A stretch of DNA of 64,000 nucleotides, from contig JAHREC010000013.1 of assembly GCA_020081605.1 (NCBI GenBank), positions 5,208,001 through 5,272,000 on the forward strand, given 5' to 3'. The notes under the pieces were generated by a model that ran no database searches, was not told the origin of the DNA, and was given only the letters and a program-made list of their open reading frames with translations. Made by a program: the position numbers and the translations under genes. Below, one piece after another: positions 54,152-64,000 of the stretch; position 1 is the stretch's first letter, and each line of letters opens with the position of its first letter. The DNA comes from Albifimbria verrucaria (taxonomy: Eukaryota; Ascomycota; Sordariomycetes; Hypocreales; Stachybotryaceae).

Positions 54152-57100
54152 TTCGAAAGAAACCTTGATCCTTGTAAGCCGTTAATTCAAGGCACCTGAG
54201 AGACGTCGTGGAGTTGACTCACCGCTCAAGCCTGGGTCAACACAACAGAATACTGTTCCGGTGGGATGTATGTGGGACAGCTTGAGACAGTGCTTGCCAA
54301 GATGAAGATGCAGGCGCAGATGCAGACGTTGCAGGCGAATGCACCTAGAGTCGAGCACCTATTCTGGAACTGTCTAAGGAGATCGTTGACGTCGTCGTGT
54401 TATCAGATGATCAGGTAAGGCAGACGTTGTCGTGAAAGCCTCGAGTTGCAACTCGAATGAGCGCAGTCGCAAGTCTAAGAAATGTGGGGCACATGGCATT
54501 GCAAGGCGATACGTCTCTCCTTGTAAAGCCAGTGAACTGGCACCTAAAGATGCCCTAGGGGCCGCCGGTACCTGTACTGGACAGGTGCCTAAGGCTATGT
54601 CATCTCGAGAGTGGCAAAATAGGCCATGATACCTGCATAGACGATGAATGCAGGTGCTTGTACCTGCACGCAATTGGGACAAGATCTCTCGGGCTCTACT
54701 TTAGGTACGTCGATACCTCTATTTACCTCCTTACTGAGCTTGGTACTATCCATGGTCATGAGAAGCACTTACATGGCTATACCGGTCATTGTGCCTGATG
54801 AGTGAAGCTGATACTACTCTTGCATATCGAAGCCATTACCTTGTGTATGGTGTCACATTTCATCGGAATTTCTTCTCCTAGCAGTTAGGCTATCCGTATT
54901 GTCTTATCTCTGAGAAGGCTGTTCAGGCTCCTCAATTGCACGTATTCGTCAAGATCCCCGTTGCAGACAGACCCTTATCACCATGTCCATGACCATGCAC
55001 AAGCACCCTGGCCACGACCCCATCTCGGCCATCACGCACTTGACACAACAACGGCTCTTGATGCTCTTTATGGTACGTAAAAAAGCCTCCTGATGCGGTC
55101 TTTAAGGCCGTGATCGGGGTCTGGATCGGATACATACCAGTTGTGGCTGGAGAAGCGTTGCGCTGGCCAGAACCACATAGCTGGAAACCCTCCCGTACGT
55201 CGCCCTGACAAGCATCAATGCTTTGCCTGCCTGCATATCCTGCTGTACATACTGGACACACCATGCCCTTGTATGATCGCCGCAAGGGGCCTGAAGGACA
55301 GTGGTTGGCACTGGGCTATACTTACGTTGGAAGCTGCGTAATGCGGCGGTCCCCTAGACACAACGTCCCGGAGCTGTTATGGGTTTGAGCCTTTTGGGTT
55401 CGCGATCTCCCCTGGCCGCGGTTGGTTCGCTTCTAAATTGCCGCACAGCCCAACCCACGCTCCTGGGTCGGGAAGGTGTTGGCAAATGCGCCATGTTCCA
55501 GCAACACGGTTTCTGCTTACCACATTGAGAACCAGGGCGTGCCGGGGCGTGGGCTTTGCCCGTCATCCCTTAAGGGAAGGGGATGGGAGGCGAGGAGAGG
55601 CAAGGCAAGGGAGCAGCGACTCGGTCCTGAGGCTGAGGCTTGGCAATGATGTTATAGGGGACTTGAATGAACGATGATCCGATTCTCTTGGGGGTTGGCG
55701 CAGTTTCCAGCCTGAAAGCCAGCAAAAGAAACCACAGAGACCGGAGGAACCGAGCCAACATAAACCGTCCTGCATGATCGTGACTTGTCACATAGGGCAG
55801 CGCTGACACCCTCCGGGAGGTTGGAGGAACATGTGGGCGGGAGAAGCAACAAGAAACGTACCATGCTGTCACGGTTTCAAGCTTGATGATCTTTTATCAT
55901 AATGATAACACGGCTCGTTGGCAGCAATGCTTGTCATTGAGCTTGGGCGCGACGTTTCAACCCATCCAACTTGGGGTTTTTGCGAGCAAGAAGCAAACCT
56001 GCTCTCTCATCTCCCACGAGCTTCGCCCTCCCACAACTGGCGGAGTTTGTGCGTTTTTTTCTTCTTTCTCTCTTTCTTTCGTTTCTTCTTCTTTCACTAC
56101 CGCTGCCCGACATTTCTTCACCCCTCCCTCGAATGTCTCACCGCCAGGTTGTGGCGTCGTTGTCCATTCTTGTCTTGCCCACAAACCGACCGTGTCAGCG
56201 CGGGGCGGCGGTTGGGAGGGTTCGGCGTGCCACTTTGTTTCCGTTGTGTGACCGATCCCTAATAAAGCCTCTGAGGCATCAACGTGGCCCACAGGATCAA
56301 ATGTGGGGAGAACAAAACGCGGCGCGGGTGATGACATGCGGATATGTCCGTTGCGGTGTGAGAGACGTGGGTATTGTGCAATCTAACCTGATCACCGTGT
56401 GTGTTGCCTGGCGGAGCTTCGATTGTTCTCTCACGACACACCTGCGTGCAAGGGGCCTAATGCCATCTATTCTTACCCGATCTTGCTTGCCATGACATAG
56501 AGATGCCTGTATCCGCTCCTACATTGTTTCCGGCGTGCGAGGCCCTGGGATCTTCCTGTCAAATTAGGTACCGAGAGATTCAGCTAGGTGGGTTTTCAAC
56601 CTTCAGCAGCAGACTGGTATCGGTGACAGAAGCGACGCAATGTGTGTTAGCATACCGAACATGACGTCGCCTATTCTGTGGGATCCCATCCTTGCGTGAG
56701 ACAAGGCAGATCCTCGCAAGGGTCCTGGACAGCAACACCACCCAGCTCTGTCGAGCAGAATTGCGCGTGAGGCAGGGGTTATCAACAGCTGTGATGTGTG
56801 CGAATCGTACAGCATGCGAGGCGACAATCTAGATTCATCCGCTCTGGGGTTGCGCGTTGACCAAGCGATGCCAATGAAATAATAGCCTCGTCTTTTGCAC
56901 GCTTTACCCACTTGACTTGTTGCTGCTGCCCACTCGGCTCCCCACCGCTCTGACCCCCAGCTCCAGCGATTGCTAGGTAGCGTGATGGGACGCGCAGCAT
57001 TAGGATGGTGCTACCACTACCACATACATATACCGCAGCTCACTTGACCCAGCTTTCCGGGTGGTGGGCGAGCCGAAAGGCGTTCAAGTCTGATCGGGAA

Positions 57101-57878
57101 TTGTCTCCATTTGTCACGGTCTAGGCACAGTGGAAGCAGTTCCGTCGTCGGTCCCGTTCAAACGTAGTGGATATCCTGGGTCAAACGAGGTTCAGGCAGC
57201 AAAATCAGACTAGGCCCTTGTCCCCGTCGATCAGCTTGCTCTCGAAATGACTTATACGGAACATCACCAGCTGAGGCAGCCGGGGATCATGGCCCGGCAA
57301 TTGAACCCACCCGCTTGCTGGCAAACAAACTCCGTATGCTGGCATCGCCGGTGCCCTGGTCCTTGACCGCAGATCCGCCTCATTTGCAATTTGTCACTGC
57401 CACGGTGGCAGAGTGGTTGCAGTGGGCATCTAAAGCCGGGTATGATGGCAAGCCCAGCGAAGAGGAGGGGAAGGGAGGGGAGGGGGGAGAACGTGGGAGG
57501 CGGTATAGGTTCTCTGGGCACAGACTCTTGGGTAGCCATCAGTGTGGTAAACTGGCCTCGACCAGCACATGGGCAGGAAGCAGGGCAGCCCTTTGGCCTA
57601 ATGGTAAGGCTGTGCTCAGAAGGCGTTGGAGAGACAAAGGAGAGGCATGTCTCGGAGGCTTGTTGGCAGCTCGCATGACGCATCCACCAAGGAAAGGGAG
57701 GGGGGAGGAGCCGACAGCTCGGGCGGGCAAAGAACCAAATGGTTCGAATGTCTTGTGGCTTGAACAGCAACGTGCGTGGGATGTGAAGGGGGCGTGGCCG
57801 ATCACAGTTCGTACACGGCTCAGCACAAACTCACTCATGCTCACTTCTCACACGCAACCTCCCGGACTCGTGATATCC

Positions 57879-57895
57879 ACACACACACACACACA
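57879..57895. repeat. AC dinucleotide microsatellite
   Basis: Eight AC repeats in intergenic DNA. Confidence 0.85.
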
Positions 57896-60342
57896 TGCAG
57901 GCTAGGACGAACAGTTGCAAGCCTGATCCTGGACGCACAGGACACGTCCTGACAAAGAGATGCCGTTTGCAGCGCATCAAACCCAAGGCTTGTTGGCGAG
58001 GATGCGCACCAGGCATTGATCTTTGACCGCTAGTTCCTCTCATCAGTGTCCCACCAAGGGTGTTCCTGGTTTTTCCTGAGGCTTTACTTTTTGGCCCTGG
58101 GGCTGCGGATACTGTCTTGACCTTGCTGCAAATGCAGCCACCTTGGACCGTCATTTTGGATGGTGCTTGATCTGGTGCATCATCCGTGGGTGTGGCAGAT
58201 GAATCATTCATTCATTCGTTCTCCCTTGCCGCAGATGACCGGCCAAAGCCAAGAAGAACGCGTGAAGATCCCTAAGGTTAGTGTCGTGTGCTACATACAG
58301 CGGGGTCTCCACGATAGCATGAGGCAGATGAGACGATGGCGGTGGAAGAGACTTCGGCGTCCATGCTCTGGTATCCCCTTTGGTCCGTAGCCCTCGTGGT
58401 GGCCTCTGCTACACCGTTTTACCTTGGTCTTTCTTAAGCGCTTGACACAAACCCTCCACTCCAGGAGCGGACCAGACCGCCGCCATCCGCGCCGGCGATT
58501 GGCGTCGAAATCCGTACGCATGTCGAGCCCACCGTCTCACGTTCTCCACCATGGATATAACCTACGGCAACGAGCTATATGCTTAGCGTCCGGTTGCCAC
58601 GAACTCTACTCTAAGCCCAGGCAGTAACGCGCCTCGAACTGAGTTTGTTTTACGTTGGCGCGACCACCCGGTAGCGCAGAAGTCTCCGGGATCAACCGCC
58701 CGGATGCGAGACGGAGCGTTGCCGTCTTTACACGCTCGTGGCTGTACCGGACTGGACCCGGCTCAGGGCTCCCCGGCTATGATGAAGAGCGAGGAGGGAA
58801 AGGGGAGGAAGAGGAGGGGGACGAGATCCGCGAAGCACGGGACGAGAGCTTGTGTAATCATTAATCACCAGCAAGTTTCATGCCATGAGCATAGCATGGC
58901 ATGAAGGAAAGCAAACCACATGAAAAAGTAGGAATAATGAACAAGGTAGAGCCCCCTTGGAGGAAGAGGGCCAGGATGATGGAAAACCCCTTACCTTGAC
59001 CATGGGCAGCATATACTTTAGCTAGCCATGGCCACAAGATGGTGCCCGTAAGATCCAGCTTGCCAGGCCTGCCCGGAGTGGAGAGAGGACATGGCGCATG
59101 TATGACAGGCATACGTTGGACAGCACCGGTACCTTATCGTTTGCCTTGCCTTGCCTTGCCTCGCCTTGGCTGTGCCGAAGGGGTCGACCAGTCTCCGTGG
59201 GGGATGACACCAGGCACCTTGATGTCAAGACCGCCACCCTCCCTGGCTTTGTCGTACAGCACACAGTACGGTACCGTCCAGAGGTCTGTTTGGTCATCGT
59301 GGGAAATGGCCGAGAAACGCTCGCTCGTCTTATCAATCTGGGCCGAGACGAGCAAACGAGGTCAATGCCAGCCCATTCGCCAATCGCCGCCTCGTGCGCC
59401 TCTGCTGGCTCCCAATTAATTTTGTTTCGTAGTCGCCCGCTTACTTCAGGCGCTACTCATTTCGTTACGGAGAACCCTCGTCCTGTCGTGCGAGGACCGG
59501 TCTACTTTGCGAAACCGTGGCCCAATGGCCCGCGCGCGCCTATGCCTCGTTCGTTACCGCTTGTCTGATTCATGCCACCCATTAGTTGGTCTATTATAGC
59601 CATGCGCTCTGTTTCGCCTCTCTTTTCTCTCTGTCCCTTTTTCGGAACGCTGCCTGCTTGCTTGCCTGCTTGCTTGCTTGCTCGAGATTGCGGTATGCTC
59701 ATAAAAACATTACACCGCCGGCTGCTGTAATGGATGGCTGGCCCCCTCCCCTTCCCTTGGCCGCAGTTTGGGTGCATGAATGTGCTGGACGGGACGCCAG
59801 CGAGTCTCCAGGGCCGCACCGCCCCAGATTGGAAGAAACTCGGGAGAAGGGAGAAGGAAGAGGGAGGGGGGCGAGATATGCGATGATCACCTCGATTTAC
59901 TGGGAGGACAGGGGTGTGTCTTCAGATCACGTCGTTGTGGTTTGGCGGTACTTTCTGACCCTCATTTGATTCTATGCTGTGCTGGATTCTGTGCTCGGCA
60001 CCCAAACACGGGTGGGCTCGATCCCTGACCCGTCCGGCGCCTTAAAATGCATGCTACCTGATCTCAGCTTGGTACTTCATCCGTACCTAAAATTAGTCCG
60101 GGCAAAGGCAAAGGGTAGCCACAGTTTTGCGTGATGGGAGGTACAGCACAGCACGGTAGGTAGAGCACACATGACCGGTCAGGACGGGCGTATCGAGCGG
60201 GATTGTTGAGCCCAGCGGAGATGCAAATATTGAAGGCTATGTGAATACTTCAGCCACTGAAGGAGTCGCAATCTCCAACCAACGGGGGTGCGAGTGAGCT
60301 GTTGCGAAACTATTGTGTGTGTGAATGCGTGCGTGTGTGTGG

Positions 60343-60382
60343 CTCGTGTCGTGTTGTGTCGTGTCGTGGTCGTGGTCGTGTG
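60343..60382. repeat. GTCGT-type simple repeat
   Basis: Short imperfect GTCGT and GTGGTC units within a longer GT-rich patch that begins near 60315. Confidence 0.8.
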
Positions 60383-60497
60383 TGCAAGCAATTTCGGGGT
60401 GTGCGAGAATCGGAATTCAGTTGTTCTTTGGCTTGGCTTCGCTCACGACCTTACATCTGCCCATGTTAGGGTATTGAGGCGCGAAGTACCTGGAAGG

Positions 60498-60520
60498 GAG
60501 AGAGAGAGAGAGAGAGAGAG
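60498..60520. repeat. GA dinucleotide microsatellite
   Basis: Eleven GA repeats in a row; a possible length-polymorphic marker. Confidence 0.9.
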
Positions 60521-62393
60521 TTGGTCTGGGTGTGCATTGTCATGTTGAACTAGGAAGAGTAACAGGAAAGGGGGTGCATTGTGTAGAGAGAAAAAGCGGC
60601 CCCATTTGCTCTCCTTGGAACCGACTGTTACATCAGGCTCATAATTTTTTTTATAATTTACAATTTATTTATTTTTCACCTTTCATGGTTTCTTTTCCTA
60701 TTCTTGCTTCTCTCGGAGCCTCCTCAATCAAATCCTGCTCATTTTCCCTCGCCGTGTCGTGTTTCTTCAGCGACCTAGAAGGCTGGGGCGGTCACCGTGC
60801 GCAACGCAAGGTACCGGTTCACAGCCGTGGGCGACGATGATGTGGATGGATTAGATTGTGTCTTTGGCAGCCCTGTCCAGACCAGAGAGAAGCAAGCGTA
60901 CGTGCACGCCCTGTAGTCGTGTGTAGATTGGGCTGTTCTGTGTCGTCGCACTCCACACCTGGACCTTGCAACAACACCCCTCCCCGGTCTTCTATCCATC
61001 GACTGGCCATGGGACATCTGCCTCTCAGGCTTCTTAATTCCTTGAGTGCCGTGCCGTACTTCACCAGTAGTAGGTATCAAAGCTGTGCAATGGTCAGACG
61101 ATGCTTAGGTACCTGCTATTGTAGCAAATTGCTTGACAGGCAACGAATCGGGCGTTAAACTGGCCGCCCACTCCTCCCCTGAATCTCAATACACTCTCCT
61201 GGACCCTTTTACTTGGTCTGCAACCTCATCGTCTGCTTCGACTTCTTTCCCAGGCTGCCCCACTGTTCCCGTTGGACTATCAGAAGCCCAATTCCAAGCA
61301 CCCGGACCATTTTTCTTCTTCTTCTTTTCTTTTTCTGCTCCGTTTCCTTTTCTCACGCCCTCAGTCTCCTCTTTTTCTTTTCCTTATACGCAATCCACAT
61401 CCCATAGTACGGTCCAAGAACCTGCGAAAAGCGGATCCTGTTCTCGCCGCTGGTCTCAGGGCTCGCCCAAGTCTCTCTCTCTTCTTTTCTTCTTTCTTCT
61501 CCTCCCCTGATAACCACACACCACCGACCCTGCCTTGGCTTTACCGACCCAGGACGTTTTGCTATACATATTTCTATGGCAGAACCTCCGGCCATGACTC
61601 TGTCTCTGCCTCTGTCAATCACTGGCTCCAGCTCACGACCCAATCTGAAATAGAGGCGACTCCCGCACTGACGTATGGTTGCCGCTCTGCCTCGTCTCTC
61701 TCTCTCTCTACTACGCCCATTGGTGCTTGCGTCTCAGCATAGCACACCAATCACCTTAGTGCTGCCTTATAAACAAGACGAGCCACGCCCTCCTTTACTA
61801 AAGAGACCTACTCGCTGCTCCTTCGAAACAACCTCTCTTTCAACTCTTATCCGCCTTCTTGCCCTGCCACTCCCTCTTTTCTTCCCCTTCCCCCTCCCCT
61901 CTCCTTTGATACCTTTCTACGAGGCACAGCAAGATCTGCACTTTCCACAGCAGTCTCGATACCCGATTCAGCCGTCTTCTCGTCTTCGCCCACAGCTCGG
62001 ACCTGGCATCTTTCTTCACCTCAAGCCACTTCCTGGTCTCGACCAAACGCTAGCTCCTTGGGCGTCACTCCAGAGCTGGAACTCGTCTTCCGTCTCCCCT
62101 TTCCGTTGTCTTGATACGCTGTGTTGTTTGGGCGACGCGAGACGTCTCCCAAGCAATACTTCGGTTGAGGCAAGGACAGGCATATCCCGTTGCAAAGCTG
62201 GCTCAAGTCAAGAGCCAGGCGCCACTCTGCCTCTTGCAGGCAGAGTCGACGTCGAGGTCGATCCATCGGGCAGGCCTTGATCTATTGCCAGGCCCAAGGG
62301 TCTGTACCAGTGGTGCCCGAGACGGTATTGGTGGAGGTGGCGCGGCAACCGCAAACGTGGATATCACAGCTCTCCTCAAGAATTCCGACTCAA

Positions 62394-63507
62394 ATGAGTC
62401 TCCCTCTCCCATCCTCGCCGACTGCGACCTGCAACTCTCTCACCAACCACCCCCAAGGACACCACCCGCCGCATGTACCGTTCGCCGTGGCACCAGGCCC
62501 CATTCCTAACAACCGGCGAAACATGTCGGCTCAGCACTCAGACCAGCCCGTTAAGAAGCAGAGCAAGTGGTCGCCGGAAGAGGATGCTCTCATCATCGAG
62601 CTCAGGGGTAGTGGGATGAAGTGGGAGGATATCTCGAAGCGTTTACCAGGGCGAAGTGCTATTAGTTGCCGGCTTCACTACCAAAACTACCTCGAGAGAC
62701 GAAGCGAGTGGGACGAGGAACGCAAGAACAAGCTTGCGAGGCTCTACGAAAGGTAATTCAATCCAAAACTTGGACGCTGGCAACGGGATATTTCACCGTC
62801 ATTGATACCCCCAAAGCTTGTGTTGCAGTGATAATCATAAGAGCAACAAACCCGCTAACACACTGAACAGGTTCAAATCAGAAATGTGGGCAAAAGTGGC
62901 CGAGGAACTTGCCGTGCCATGGCGTGCGGCCGAGGCTATGCACTGGAGAATAGGAGAAGTAGATATGGCTCGGCGTGCCGGTGTAACACCCTTCTCCCTA
63001 GCCCCCGGCACAGTTGAAGGGAGCCATCGACACTCGCCGGTCCGTACCCACAGCCACTCGCAATCGCAGACCAGCATTCCACGCGACATGATGCAACCTC
63101 AGTCACCGCACTCCATGTATGCCCGACCTCAGCCGGTTCCAAATTTGCCTACCAACCGGACAACTCCAGCACATCGAGAGTCGCTCCATGCCCCTCCACC
63201 GGGCTTGAAGCTAGAACCGACCGATGCGTACTACAACCCGGGTCCTGGTCTTCCTCCGATCCAGAGTCAACCTCAACCCAGAGGCGCAGGGTTGTTGCCT
63301 GGAGTCGCCGAACTGACCACGGGCGTAAGCCCCTATAGTGCGCCGACCGGGGCACCCAGCCCAGTTTCCATGGTGGCACCACCCGGCCAAGCCGGCGTCT
63401 TCACAGCTGGCTCAGCATATGCAAATGTTGAGACTGTGGGGTCGAAAAGACGAGCAAGCCCTGATATGTCACGACATGAAATCAGCAACAAGCGACGGTT
63501 GGAATAG
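62394..63507 (+). CDS. Myb/SANT-domain regulator
   Basis: About 331 residues. The start is taken as ATG 62394 (MSLPLPSSPTATCNSLTNHP), which flows into HHPPHVPFAVAPGPIPNNRR; ATG 62523 (MSAQHSDQPV) is a shorter alternative. A SANT/Myb-like DNA-binding domain follows: KWSPEEDALIIELRGSGMKW, EDISKRLPGRSAISCRLHYQ, with the three spaced Trp/aromatic positions. A second SANT-like stretch (FKSEMWAKVAEELAVPWRAA, EAMHWRIGEVDMARRAG) starts after the intron 62753-62870. The C-terminal half is Pro/Ser/Gln-rich with a basic KRRASPDMSRHEISNKRRLE tail, a likely nuclear signal. There is no frame change. The family is widespread in ascomycetes; targets are unknown to me. Confidence 0.88.
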
Positions 63508-64000
63508 TATCCAGAAGCTTGCCATGAGCTACGAATCACCTGAAATATAGACCTGCGTTATAGAACCGAACAATATTTATTCCCGATGCCACCCCTGGCC
63601 TAGTTGGACATGGGGTCCATTCGACCCCGGGCGTCTACTAGATGGCGGCGGATGTTATAGAACTTCCCTTACAGCGACTTTTTACCACACAGCGATATCA
63701 TGCATATAGCTCAGTTGCAAGTTTAGCATATGAATCCACGATTTTCGAAGCGGCGCCAACGAACATGCGGACGGCCGGCCGACCACTTGATCATTTCTTA
63801 TTTTATTTTATTTTCCACTGGGAGAGTTTGGTTATGTATAGGTAGACGGCGTATAGAGAAACATCCGGAAGGAGAAAAAAGGCAAGAGGATTGTTTATTG
63901 TCTGTAGATGGCGTATAAATGATAGAGATTCGGACATACTAGGAGAAATAGGCTTACCTCGGTTGAGGAGGGCCCTTTGGTTGGGTTGGGAGTTCGCGGC
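63508..64000. other. 3' flank of the Myb gene
   Basis: AT-richer, with no further gene start recognised before the window ends. Confidence 0.5.

Larger units (their letters stand above)
54152..62393. other. Eight-kilobase gene-free region upstream of the Myb gene
   Basis: No credible protein gene on either strand. Simple repeats mark it: AC repeat 57879-57895, GTCGT-rich 60343-60382, GA repeat 60498-60520 and CTTGC/CCTGC units 59651-59682. TACCT/AGGTA words recur at 54562-54720 and 60050-60165. From about 61150 to 62390 the plus strand is strongly C/T-rich, with several short upstream frames, as expected of a long promoter and 5' leader of the Myb gene. Confidence 0.55.

Noticed and set aside
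57395..57440. tRNA-like box A sequence (TGGCAGAGTGG)
   Set aside because: No matching box B or acceptor-stem partner within 150 bases.
57315..57905. 196-codon frame in the large desert
   Set aside because: No domain, overlapped by frames on both strands, and contains simple repeats.
58655..58710. tRNA-like segment GGTAGCGCAGAAG followed by a possible anticodon arm
   Set aside because: No T-arm consensus follows and the ends do not pair.

Overview
The window is nuclear DNA of a filamentous ascomycete, most likely a Sordariomycete of the order Hypocreales; I cannot fix the genus. The reasons are short GT..AG introns (about 50-210 bases) with CTAAC-like branch sites, fungal gene families (Zn2Cys6 regulator with a C-terminal fungal regulator domain, GH128 glucanase with a long linker, PA-TM-RING protein, fungal ADAM protease), an intron-containing tRNA-Glu and long intergenic stretches. 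There is no sign of a virus, plasmid, CRISPR array, intact transposon or secondary-metabolite cluster.

Layout. 94-4215: TIG1/SIF2 WD40 corepressor subunit and a small conserved protein. 4761-7282 (-): ADAM-family metalloprotease. 10123-12603 (-): acetyl-CoA synthetase with two microexons and a minisatellite in an intron. 15662-15745: tRNA-Glu(CTC). 16239-32574 is a dense housekeeping block: RFC5 (-), MRPL16 (-), RFC1 (+), MGE1 (-), RPN6 (+), a very large AT-hook protein (-) and peroxisomal ATP carrier ANT1 (+). 32862-37891, all on the minus strand: MAK10/NAA35, ATP15 and a 319-residue conserved protein. 38915-40524 (-): Zn2Cys6 regulator, separated by a 6 kb gene desert from a GH128 cell-wall glucanase (46497-47722, +). 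49150-50749 (-): PA-TM-RING ubiquitin ligase. 53221-54151 (-): tubulin chaperone TBCB/Alf1. An 8.2 kb gene-free stretch then leads to a Myb/SANT regulator (62394-63507, +).

The genes are mostly unrelated housekeeping functions: replication clamp loading (RFC1 and RFC5, less than 2 kb apart), mitochondrial function (MRPL16, MGE1, ATP15), proteasome (RPN6), N-terminal acetylation (MAK10), acetate and peroxisome metabolism (ACS, ANT1). I found no new multi-gene system that the sequence supports. The most important observation for any user is that nearly every conserved gene is interrupted by single-base frame changes, mostly one base missing from a run of four or five C/G. The pattern fits uncorrected sequencing error far better than gene decay, so the coding intervals below span these breaks. 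The more biological leads are the intron minisatellite in the acetyl-CoA synthetase gene, the giant AT-hook/acidic-repeat protein, recurrent TACCT/AGGTA tracts in intergenic DNA, an exon-like stretch beside the tRNA, and the two gene deserts next to regulators.
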